From assembly GCA_942493075.1 (NCBI GenBank), contig OW818681.1, positions 1,240,001 to 1,304,000 on the forward strand: 64,000 nucleotides of DNA, written 5' to 3'. Shown one piece after another: positions 31,151 to 38,349 of the stretch. The DNA is from JBBQYD01 sp942493075 (GTDB lineage Bacteria; Verrucomicrobiota; Verrucomicrobiia; Limisphaerales; UBA8199). Numbering within the stretch: position 1 is the first letter of the stretch; each line of letters starts with the position of its first letter. Under the pieces are notes generated by a model. That model searched no databases, was not told where the DNA came from, and was given only the letters and a program-made list of their open reading frames with translations. The translations under genes and the position numbers were made by a program.

Positions 31151-32272
31151 ATGAACGTTGTTCTTGCGGGAAAAACACAGCCGTTCCGCACTGTTACCTT
31201 CGACCGCCAGTCCAATGAGGTGGTCTTGATCGAGCAGCGGCTTTTACCACACTGTTTCAAACTCTTCCACGCCGCCGACTATCAGGCGACAGCAGTTGCG
31301 ATCCGAAACATGGTGGTGCGGGGTGCGGGTGCCATCGGTGCAACGGCGGCCTATGGGCTGGCGCAAGGCGCGCTGGCATTTCGCGGCAAAGGGTTGCCAG
31401 CTTTTCAAAAACACGTCAAAAAAGTGTTCCAGGTTTTGAAAGACGCTCGTCCCACGGCGGTCGATCCGGTGAATGCCATGCGGGATGTGCTTGCCAGCAT
31501 GAAGGCCGGTGAGAATGTGGCTGAACAACAGGCCCTGGCCCTGGCGGCGGCAGAGGAGTTTGCACACAAGGATGTGCAGCATTGCGAGGCCATCGGACGC
31601 CATGGTCAGAAGTTGATCAAGAATGGCATGCGGGTGTTGACGCACTGCAATGCAGGCTGGCTCGCTTTTGTGGACGTTGGCAGCGCGACCGCGCCTTTGT
31701 ATGCCGCCCAGGCAAAAGGCAAACACTTTCATGTGTTCTGTGATGAAACACGCCCCCGCTCGCAAGGGGCAACACTGACCGCCTGGGAACTGGCTCAACA
31801 AGGAATCTCGCATCAGATCATCCCCGATAACGCGGCTGGGCACCTGATGCAGCGCGGTGAAATCGATCTCGTCATTGTCGGGAGCGATCGCACACTTGGA
31901 AGGACAGGGGAGGTGGCCAATAAAATAGGCACCTACACCAAGGCAGTGCTGGCTCATCGCCACAAAATCCCCTTCTATGTGGCCATCCCGCTTTCGACCA
32001 TCGATTGGGAGATGCGTGCCGGCCGGGATATCCCTATTGAGCATAGGGACGAAGACGAGGTGCTTGGAGCCTGGGGCATCGTGCGGTTTCTGGCAAATCG
32101 CAGCGTCAAAAACGGCCCGCGCGCTTATGTCCGGGTCGCCAATCCCTGGAGCGGCGCTCTCAATCCGGGTTTTGACGTGACACCCGCGGAACTGATCACC
32201 GGAATTATCACGCCGCTTGGAGTATTCAAACCTAAGGAGCTGTGGAAACGGCGGGAGCAATTAAAAGGATAA
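31151..32272 (+). CDS. mtnA: S-methyl-5-thioribose-1-phosphate isomerase
   Basis: Converts 5-methylthioribose-1-phosphate to methylthioribulose-1-phosphate in methionine salvage. 373 residues, normal family size. Landmarks are IRNMVVRGAGAIGATAAYG (residues ~50-68), THCNAGWLAF with the conserved Cys, FHVFCDETRPRSQGATLTAW, VIVGSDRTLGRTGEVANKIG containing the catalytic Asp region, and PFYVAIPLSTIDW. The family usually has GADR where this has GSDR, a mild divergence. No other methionine-salvage gene is nearby. A small lipoprotein gene follows after 6 bp. Confidence 0.93.
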   Translation: MNVVLAGKTQPFRTVTFDRQSNEVVLIEQRLLPHCFKLFHAADYQATAVAIRNMVVRGAGAIGATAAYGLAQGALAFRGKGLPAFQKHVKKVFQVLKDARPTAVDPVNAMRDVLASMKAGENVAEQQALALAAAEEFAHKDVQHCEAIGRHGQKLIKNGMRVLTHCNAGWLAFVDVGSATAPLYAAQAKGKHFHVFCDETRPRSQGATLTAWELAQQGISHQIIPDNAAGHLMQRGEIDLVIVGSDRTLGRTGEVANKIGTYTKAVLAHRHKIPFYVAIPLSTIDWEMRAGRDIPIEHRDEDEVLGAWGIVRFLANRSVKNGPRAYVRVANPWSGALNPGFDVTPAELITGIITPLGVFKPKELWKRREQLKG

Positions 32273-32278
32273 CAATTT

Positions 32279-32545
32279 ATGAAGAACTACCGATGGATAG
32301 CGCCGGTTTTGCTGCTGGCTTTGGCAATAGGACCGGTTGGATGCGCCAGGCGCTACGTGATGACCATGAACAATGGCACCCAAACTACAGCCAAAGGCAA
32401 ACCCAAGCTTGAGCAGGGCGTCTATAAGTTCAAAGACGTCACCGGGCAGGAACAGTCGGTTTCCGCCGGTCGTGTGCGTGAAATCGCGCCGGCATCTATG
32501 GCCGGCAACGAGCGAACGCGTTTTAACCCTTCGACTTCGCGCTAA
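32279..32545 (+). CDS. Small YgdI/YgdR-type (DUF903) lipoprotein
   Basis: 88 residues with a lipoprotein signal (LLLALAIGPVGC, Cys at ~22) and a short domain containing YVMTMNNGTQTTAKGKPKLE followed by VYKFKDVTGQEQSVSAGRVREI. This matches the YgdI/YgdR/YjeI family pattern (T.NG....G.P........y.D..G......I..). Family members are small SH3-like outer-membrane or periplasmic lipoproteins of unknown function. The gene overlaps the 3' end of the convergent ribE gene by 23 bp. Confidence 0.75.
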   Translation: MKNYRWIAPVLLLALAIGPVGCARRYVMTMNNGTQTTAKGKPKLEQGVYKFKDVTGQEQSVSAGRVREIAPASMAGNERTRFNPSTSR

Positions 32546-33134
32546 CAAACTTTTCGACGTACTTGCCGATCAAATCCGCTTCCAGGTTGACGGCATCGCC
32601 GACCTTCCTCTCACGCAGGACGGTGAGATCGAAGGTATGGGGGATGATCCAGATCCGGAATCCCTTTTTGGTGACTCCAGCGACGGTGAGGCTGACCCCG
32701 TCTACGGCGATGGAGCCCTTGAAAACAACGTAGCGCATCACTTCTGCTGGTGCGGCGATGTCGAGTACATGGTCCTGGCCCATCCGCTCCCACTTGGTGA
32801 TCGTCCCCACGCCATCAATGTGGCCGGTAACGAAATGGCCACCCAGGTTGCCATCCGTCCGGAGTGGGCGCTCCAGGTTAACCAAGGCTCCGGGGCGGGT
32901 GTATTGCAGGTTGGTGCGGGTCCAGGTTTCTTTTAGGAGATCGAATTGTACGCTGCGGTTGCGCCCCGGCTTGCCGAGCTTTACCGCCGTCAGGCAGCAA
33001 CCGTTGATTGCAAGGCTGGCGCCCAGGCGCATTCCCCGTCCCGTAACGCTGGTGCGCACAGTGAGTTCGATTGATTTGCCAGCGGGCTGGATGCGTTCAA
33101 CAACGCCTGTCTCCTCAACGATGCCTGTAAACAT
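32523..33134 (-). CDS. ribE: Riboflavin synthase, alpha subunit
   Basis: Dismutates two 6,7-dimethyl-8-ribityllumazines to riboflavin plus the pyrimidine by-product. The start is the ATG at 33134 (MFTGIVEETGVVERIQPAG), the canonical family N-terminus. Two homologous lumazine-binding barrels are seen, the first with LAINGCCLTAVKLG and the second with SIAVDGVSLTVAGV, plus LGGHFVTGHIDGVGTI. The C-terminal helix is LEADLIGKYVEKF. No FMN riboswitch is recognisable upstream. The promoter region is shared with the divergent coiled-coil gene, with back-to-back -35-like boxes (TGTCAA/TTGACA at 33231-33248). Confidence 0.95.
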   Translation of the reverse strand: MFTGIVEETGVVERIQPAGKSIELTVRTSVTGRGMRLGASLAINGCCLTAVKLGKPGRNRSVQFDLLKETWTRTNLQYTRPGALVNLERPLRTDGNLGGHFVTGHIDGVGTITKWERMGQDHVLDIAAPAEVMRYVVFKGSIAVDGVSLTVAGVTKKGFRIWIIPHTFDLTVLRERKVGDAVNLEADLIGKYVEKFVSAKSKG

Positions 33135-33242
33135 GACAGGCAAAGTTCCGGGGTTATGGACGGGTAATCAAGGAAAAACGGCCTGCGGCTGGCGACGGCC
33201 GGGAGGGTAGTCAAACAGTGTCATAAAAACTGTCAATGGGCG

Positions 33243-33271
33243 TTGACACTGGGGGCGGCAGTGTTTAGGCT
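33243..33271 (+). promoter_or_regulatory. Promoter of the coiled-coil/lipoprotein operon
   Basis: TTGACA (33243-33248), 17-base spacer, TAGGCT (33266-33271). A perfect 12-bp palindrome, TTAAACGTTTAA, lies just downstream (33280-33291), between the promoter and the ATG at 33308, and could be a regulator site. Confidence 0.45.
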
Positions 33272-33307
33272 GACTTTGCTTAAACGTTTAAATCGAAGCA
33301 CACTACC

Positions 33308-34075
33308 ATGCTGATTCGAATTAGTCTGATCGTCGCTATTGTCGCCGGGCTCGCTGTCGGTGCACTCAATTTTGTCTACGTCAAGGAGAAGGTGACCACT
33401 CTCCAGGCGAATCTCGCCAGCGAACAAGCTGCAAGAGCATCTGCTGAAACCGAGCGGGATAATACCAAACGCGAGCTGGCCAAAACTACCGCGGAGCTCA
33501 AAACGACCACGGAAACTCTTGCGACCACCACCGAGGAGCGCGATAAAGCCGTTTCTGATCTGGCCGCTACTACCAAGCGCGCTGATAATTTGACTGCCGA
33601 GCTGAACAAGACCCGCAGCGAACGTGATGCCGCTCAGGCGGAACTCGCAGCCTACAACGCCACCGGAATGAAGCCCGAACAGATCATCGCATTCCGGAAC
33701 GAGATCAAGGGCCTTCAGGACACCATTACCGCCACCCGCACTGAGAACAATCTTTTGGGACAGAAAATCAGGAAGCTTCAAAACGAGCTAGCCGTTTACA
33801 AAACACCGGAATACACCGTGCCGCTTCCCTCCGATCTTAAAGGCAAGGTCGTTGTTACCGATCCCAAGTGGAATTTCGTGATCGTGAATGTGGGCGAGGA
33901 ACAGGGCGTGCTGGAGCACGGCGAGCTTTTGATCAACCGAAATGGCAAGCTTGTGGCCAAGGTCCGTGTCCGCACCGTCCAAAAGAACCAGTCTATTGCC
34001 AACGTAATGCCGGGTTGGCAGCTTGGCGATGTGCTCGAAGGTGATGTTGTCATTCCCGCTCATCCTGCGTCTTAA
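33308..34075 (+). CDS. Membrane-anchored coiled-coil protein with C-terminal beta domain
   Basis: 255 residues. One N-terminal membrane helix (ISLIVAIVAGLAVGALNFVY) is followed by a long Thr/Glu/Lys-rich coiled coil (residues ~28-165, including the repetitive TTAELKTTTETLATTTEERD). A compact C-terminal domain (~175-250) contains KGKVVVTDPKWNFVIVNVGE, GELLINRNGKLVAKVRVRTV and LGDVLEGDVVIP, small beta-barrel strands reminiscent of the MreC C-terminal domain. Likely a periplasm-facing scaffold. It has a good promoter, and a small lipoprotein gene follows after a single base. Confidence 0.65.
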   Translation: MLIRISLIVAIVAGLAVGALNFVYVKEKVTTLQANLASEQAARASAETERDNTKRELAKTTAELKTTTETLATTTEERDKAVSDLAATTKRADNLTAELNKTRSERDAAQAELAAYNATGMKPEQIIAFRNEIKGLQDTITATRTENNLLGQKIRKLQNELAVYKTPEYTVPLPSDLKGKVVVTDPKWNFVIVNVGEEQGVLEHGELLINRNGKLVAKVRVRTVQKNQSIANVMPGWQLGDVLEGDVVIPAHPAS

Positions 34076-34076
34076 T

Positions 34077-34244
34077 ATGCGTCTCTCCAAGACTCTCATC
34101 CTGGCTCTTTGGGCAGCCGCGGTAGTGCTGGGGTTCGGCGGTTGTGCGAGTACTTCGGATAGTGACAACGCCTCGGTGCGCCCTTGGAATACTCCCAAAT
34201 CGTGGGAGACAGGTATTCCCAGCTCGATGACCGAAGGGCGGTAG
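34077..34244 (+). CDS. Very small lipoprotein (55 aa)
   Basis: The ATG at 34077 lies one base after the coiled-coil gene's TAA. The product is a lipoprotein: MRLSKTLILALWAAAVVLGF then GGC (acylated Cys ~23), and a 32-residue Ser/Asp/Pro-rich tail (ASTSDSDNASVRPWNTPKSW) ending PSSMTEGR. No family is assignable at this size. Tight spacing with the TM/coiled-coil gene and a strong terminator 19 bp downstream argue that it is real and cotranscribed. Confidence 0.7.
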   Translation: MRLSKTLILALWAAAVVLGFGGCASTSDSDNASVRPWNTPKSWETGIPSSMTEGR

Positions 34245-34262
34245 AAGCCTCCAATTTTAAGC

Positions 34263-34294
34263 AAAGCCGGTTTGCCTCACAGCAAACCGGCTTT
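34263..34294 (+). terminator. Strong intrinsic terminator
   Basis: A 13-bp perfect stem, AAAGCCGGTTTGC (34263-34275) and GCAAACCGGCTTT (34282-34294), with loop CTCACA, followed by T-G. It ends the coiled-coil/lipoprotein operon. The A-rich 5' flank would also make it work on the minus strand, 260 bp beyond the rny stop. Confidence 0.8.
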
Positions 34295-34553
34295 TGCATG
34301 TACCCGAGCGACGAATTCACAAGGATCAAAGAGAAGTGGCATCTCGCCGCTTCAAACCGGTCCGAAAGCGGGATGTGCTGAGCGGCGCTCCCATGGCACA
34401 TATTGCTATGACCACCGATCTGCCGATCGCTTTCTGACAGAACGACGCCGGGTCCGGTGGTGTCGCGCTGACGCGCTCAACCGCCGTCTAATAGCTGAGA
34501 ACCCTTCGGGTTCCGTTGGGAAGAAACCGCTTTTGGGGCCTGGCTCGGGGACT

Positions 34554-36116
34554 TTACTTGGCTACTTCGACGCAGCGGGTTTCCCGGATCACCGTGACTT
34601 TGATCTGGCCGGGATACTGCATCTCGGTCTCGATTCGCGAGGCCAGATTGCGCGCCAGCGCGTAGGCCTGCTCATCATCAACCTGCCGTGGGTGGACAAA
34701 CACTCGTAACTCTCTGCCAGCTTGGACGGCATAGGCCTTTTCCACCCCAGGGTGAGCTGTGGCGATCTTCTCCAGGTCTTCAACGCGCTTCAAATAAGTG
34801 GCCATGCTTTCAGAACGGGCTCCGGGACGGGAAGCGCTTATGGCGTCCGCAGCGCTGACCAGGATGCCCCAAGGGCCTACTGAGGGCACTTCACCATGGT
34901 GTGAAGCGACGCCATTTACAACGCTGTCGCTCTCACCGTAGCGCTTAATGATCTCACCACCAATGACGGCATGCGGCCCTTCCACCTCATGATCAACGGC
35001 CTTGCCGATGTCATGGAGGAGTCCCGCCCGTTTGGCGGTTTGGACATCCAATCCCAGTTCCGCCGCCATCAGCCCCATGAGTTGGGCAACCTCCACGGAG
35101 TGATCCAGGATGTTTTGGGAATAGCTGCGGCGGAAATGAAGGCGGCCAAGGAGTTTTACGATCTCATTGCAGAAGGGCGGCAGTCCCGTTTTGCGCACGG
35201 CCTCCTCACCCAGCCGAACAATAGCCTCATCGATCTCCTGACTGACTTGCGTGACGATCTCCTCGATGCGCGTCGGGTGAATGCGCCCATCAGCGATGAG
35301 ACGTGTCATAGCTTCCCGGGCAACTTCCCGGCGAACAGGGTCAAAACTCGATAGAAGCACCGCCCCAGGCGTGTCATCGATGAGCACTGTAACCCCTGTG
35401 GCGGATTCAAACGCCCGGATGTTTCGTCCTTCCCGGCCAATGATGCGTCCCTTTATCTCGTCTCCGTTCAGAGCGATGCTTGAGGTCGTGTTGTCAAACG
35501 TGTGGCGGCCAGCGTATCGTTGGATGGCTACGCTGATGATATGGCGGGCTTTCTCCTCCGCCCGGTTCTTTGCCTCCTCAACGATGTGACGGGAAAGGGT
35601 ATTGGCGTCTTTCAACGCTTCCTGCTCGACTCGTTTGAGGAGCGCTTCGCGCGCTTCGGCAGCGGTGAGGTTCGCGATCTGCTGAAGCTGTTCTCTCCCT
35701 TGGTTGAGCACGGTTGCCAGTTCAGCCTCCCGTTTTTCCAAGTCCAGTTTGCGCTGGCGAAGAATGTCTTTCTGCTCAACGTTGCTCTTTTCCGATTCAA
35801 CTACCCTTTCGAGTTGGGAATTGAGCAGCGTTTCGCGTTCGGCCAGGCGTTTTTCAAGTTCGGCACGCTCAGTGCGGCGCGCGGCGAATGACTCCTCAAC
35901 CTGCTGACGCAGTTTTAAGGCTTCTTCATTGGCCGTCAGTTGGGCGTCTCGGACGATGATCTCCGCCTGGTTTTTTGCGTTGCTGATGAGCGTCTCGGCC
36001 TCGAGGGTTTTGAGGCGCCTCAGGTTGCGCTCTCTCCACCAGAGGACGGCGTAACAAAGCAGGGCGCCCACGCCGATCGTTGCCGCGTGAGCAATAAGTT
36101 GTTGCCAGAAAGTCAT
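34554..36116 (-). CDS. rny: Ribonuclease Y
   Basis: Membrane-anchored endoribonuclease that initiates mRNA decay. 520 residues in the standard order: an N-terminal membrane helix (AATIGVGALLCYAVLWW), a long charged coiled coil (~30-205), a KH domain (GRIIGREGRNIRAFESATGV, ~227-246) and an HD domain with LLHDIGKAVDHE and NGVASHHGEVP. The C-terminus (VRVTVIRE-like strand VTVIRETRCVEVAK) is typical. Its ATG overlaps the upstream cyclo-ligase stop (ATGA), so it ends the rarA - cyclo-ligase - rny operon. Confidence 0.96.
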   Translation of the reverse strand: MTFWQQLIAHAATIGVGALLCYAVLWWRERNLRRLKTLEAETLISNAKNQAEIIVRDAQLTANEEALKLRQQVEESFAARRTERAELEKRLAERETLLNSQLERVVESEKSNVEQKDILRQRKLDLEKREAELATVLNQGREQLQQIANLTAAEAREALLKRVEQEALKDANTLSRHIVEEAKNRAEEKARHIISVAIQRYAGRHTFDNTTSSIALNGDEIKGRIIGREGRNIRAFESATGVTVLIDDTPGAVLLSSFDPVRREVAREAMTRLIADGRIHPTRIEEIVTQVSQEIDEAIVRLGEEAVRKTGLPPFCNEIVKLLGRLHFRRSYSQNILDHSVEVAQLMGLMAAELGLDVQTAKRAGLLHDIGKAVDHEVEGPHAVIGGEIIKRYGESDSVVNGVASHHGEVPSVGPWGILVSAADAISASRPGARSESMATYLKRVEDLEKIATAHPGVEKAYAVQAGRELRVFVHPRQVDDEQAYALARNLASRIETEMQYPGQIKVTVIRETRCVEVAK

Positions 36117-36712
36117 GCCAAAACCGGAACGGAGCTAGCAGTCACCCAACGTTTCGGTGTCAAGATGCAAGTCAATTGCCGGTCATGCGGCTCCGTTGGA
36201 ATAGCGTTGAGTAACTGTTCCTCGTAGCCAACTCCACAAGTCGCACCACGAATTCCCGCAAGCAGCCGGTCGTAGTATCCCTTCCCACGCCCTAGCCGCC
36301 GACCATGCAGGTCAAATGCTACTCCAGGAACCATTACCAAGTCCAGTCGGATTAAGGGGATAACAGCAGATTCTGCGGAGGGTTCACGAATCCCATAATG
36401 TCCCACACAAATGTCCCCGGCTGGATCGCGAATCACACGTGCTTCGTAGGCATTTGCCTTGTTGTCAAAGCGGGGTAGTGCGGCTTGTTTGCCTTGCGCC
36501 AAAGCTTCCAGCAGCCAGGGCCACACATCCATCTCCGGTCCGATCGGCGCATAGAAGAGTATGGATCGCGCCTTGGACCACAATTCCGTTTGCGCCAGCA
36601 GCCGAAACGCTGCCGCGGCGGCCTCAGCTCTGTAATCCGACGATAAACCTCCAAGCCGAGCCAGGACTTCCCGGCGCATTTGTTTTTTAAGCAACGGTGC
36701 GTCCTGGCTCAT
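36113..36712 (-). CDS. 5-formyltetrahydrofolate cyclo-ligase
   Basis: About 199-residue ATP-dependent enzyme converting 5-formyl-THF to 5,10-methenyl-THF. The ATG at 36712 (MSQDAPLLKKQMRREVLARL) is chosen because it overlaps the stop of rarA as ATGA; the frame continues upstream without homology. The ATP/Mg loop RRLGRGKGYYDRLLAG is clear, with VMVPGVAFDLHG before it, and the N-terminal K..MR.E...R pattern is typical. In many bacteria the family member next to other RNA genes is ygfA; here it is fused by overlap to rarA and rny instead. Confidence 0.93.
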   Translation of the reverse strand: MSQDAPLLKKQMRREVLARLGGLSSDYRAEAAAAAFRLLAQTELWSKARSILFYAPIGPEMDVWPWLLEALAQGKQAALPRFDNKANAYEARVIRDPAGDICVGHYGIREPSAESAVIPLIRLDLVMVPGVAFDLHGRRLGRGKGYYDRLLAGIRGATCGVGYEEQLLNAIPTEPHDRQLTCILTPKRWVTASSVPVLA

Positions 36713-38097
36713 GGGGTAGGTTTGGTACTTGACGCCTGCGCACGGGACTCGGCAAGTAACTGCCGCCACCGCGCAACCCGCTCTTTAATTTTCTTCTCCG
36801 TCCCTTGCTCCGTGGGCTCATAGTAGCGGCGCTCCGCCCCGAGATAATCCTGGGGCACATAATGCTCAGGAAAATCGTGAGCGTACTGGTAGTTCTGACC
36901 GTGTCCAAGCCGCTTGGCCCCAGCATAGCTTCCATCCCGCAGATGCTCAGGAACCGGGAGCGTGCGCCCTGATTCCACATCTGCCAGCGCGGCATCAATC
37001 GCCTTTACCACGCTGTTACTCTTGTTAGCCGTGGCAATGTAGATTGCTGCCTCTGCTAAAGGGATGCGCGCTTCTGGCCAACCGACAAATTCGGCGGCCT
37101 GGCAAGCGGCATTTGCCAGCACAAGCGCCATCGGATCTGCCAGACCGACATCCTCGGCCGCGTGGATCATGATGCGCCGGGCTACAAAGCGAGGGTCCTC
37201 TCCTGCATGAATCATCTTGGCCAGCCAATACAATGCCGCGTCGGGATCACTACCGCGCATTGATTTTATAAAAGCGGAGATCGTGTCGTAGTGCGCGTCT
37301 TCGCTGTCGTAAACGACCGCCTTTTTCTGAATGCTCTGCTCGGCAGCCGCCAGATCAATGATGATCACACCATCCGGACCAGGTTCGGTGGTCAGGACAG
37401 CTATTTCCAGGGCATTGAGTGCTTTTCGTGCGTCACCATCCGCCAGTTTGGCCAAATGGCGCAAGGCGTTCTCGGCAGCATTCACTTTGAGATGGCCCAA
37501 CCCGCGCTCCGTATCCGCCAATCCCCGGCGCAATAGCATATACAGATCTTCCTCCGTGAGCGGACGGAGTTCAAATATCTGAGAACGCGAGACCAGCGGT
37601 GAATTGACAAAAAAGAAGGGATTATGCGTCGTTGCACCTATCAGCCGAATAACTCCGGATTCGACGTCGGGCAGAAGCACATCCTGCTGAGATTTGTTGA
37701 ACCGGTGGATCTCATCCACAAACAGGATGGTGGATTGCCTTTTGTTTTCCAGGCGGTTGGACGCAGACGCCAACACCCGGCGCATGTCGGAAACGTTAGA
37801 CTCGACTCCACTCAGCCTCTCGAACTTGCTCCGCGTCTGCCGGGCTATGATCTGCGCCAGGGAAGTCTTTCCCGTTCCCGGAGGGCCGTAGAAAATGAGG
37901 GATTGAATCCGGTCAGCCTCAATGGCGCGGCGGAGCAGGTGGCCTGGCCCTAAAATATGCGATTGGCCCACAAATTCACTTAAATCGCGTGGGCGCATTC
38001 GCGCTGCCAAAGGCTGGTGCCGGGGCTCCGAATCCGGTTCTGGAGCGGCTTCCCCGCCGGCAGGTGGGCTCGGCTGAAACAGGTCATCACTCGCCAT
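36709..38097 (-). CDS. rarA: Replication-associated recombination protein A (RarA/MgsA, AAA+ ATPase)
   Basis: 462-residue clamp-loader-like AAA+ ATPase acting at stalled forks. The ATG at 38097 (MASDDLFQPSPPAGG) is preferred; the longer frame to 38187 has no family content. Before the core is PLAARMRPRDLSEFVGQSHI. Walker A is GPPGTGKTS (residues 71-79) and Walker B ILFVDEIHRFNKSQQD. Sensor and C-terminal MgsA domains include IGATTHNPFFFVNSPLVSRS, KSMRGSDPDAALYWLAKMI and YAHDFPEHYVPQDYLG. It heads a three-gene operon with the cyclo-ligase and rny, all joined by 4-bp ATGA overlaps. Confidence 0.95.
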   Translation of the reverse strand: MASDDLFQPSPPAGGEAAPEPDSEPRHQPLAARMRPRDLSEFVGQSHILGPGHLLRRAIEADRIQSLIFYGPPGTGKTSLAQIIARQTRSKFERLSGVESNVSDMRRVLASASNRLENKRQSTILFVDEIHRFNKSQQDVLLPDVESGVIRLIGATTHNPFFFVNSPLVSRSQIFELRPLTEEDLYMLLRRGLADTERGLGHLKVNAAENALRHLAKLADGDARKALNALEIAVLTTEPGPDGVIIIDLAAAEQSIQKKAVVYDSEDAHYDTISAFIKSMRGSDPDAALYWLAKMIHAGEDPRFVARRIMIHAAEDVGLADPMALVLANAACQAAEFVGWPEARIPLAEAAIYIATANKSNSVVKAIDAALADVESGRTLPVPEHLRDGSYAGAKRLGHGQNYQYAHDFPEHYVPQDYLGAERRYYEPTEQGTEKKIKERVARWRQLLAESRAQASSTKPTP

Positions 38098-38349
38098 GGA
38101 CCGAAAATAACATGAACGGCGGCCAGGGGCACCGGAAAACTCACTCGGACACGCCGTAGCCATGCCAAAGAGGAAAATAGCCGACAACCGGGTTGTAAAA
38201 AATCATTCCATCCAAGGGGCTTGACCATTATCCTCCCCGGGTGCCTGTTGGTGGATCGAACAACGAGCCGGTGGTCCGTGCTGGGGTTCGCGAGAACTCC
38301 CGAACACCCATTTCCAGTCTCGACTCATCACGCCTGGGCCTCTTCTCCC

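Noticed and set aside
31244..32260. A 338-codon minus-strand frame
   Set aside because: It lies entirely antisense to mtnA, whose motifs are clear; it is a composition shadow of GC-rich codons. The same holds for long frames antisense to cydA, cydB, cbiQ and rlmN.
33135..33242. FMN riboswitch upstream of ribE
   Set aside because: None of the conserved RFN motifs are present in the short leader.
38221..38349. SRP or other small RNA upstream of the CHASE gene
   Set aside because: The sequence has some hairpin potential (GTTCG...CGAAC), but the conserved SRP helix-8 motif is absent and there is no other RNA signature.
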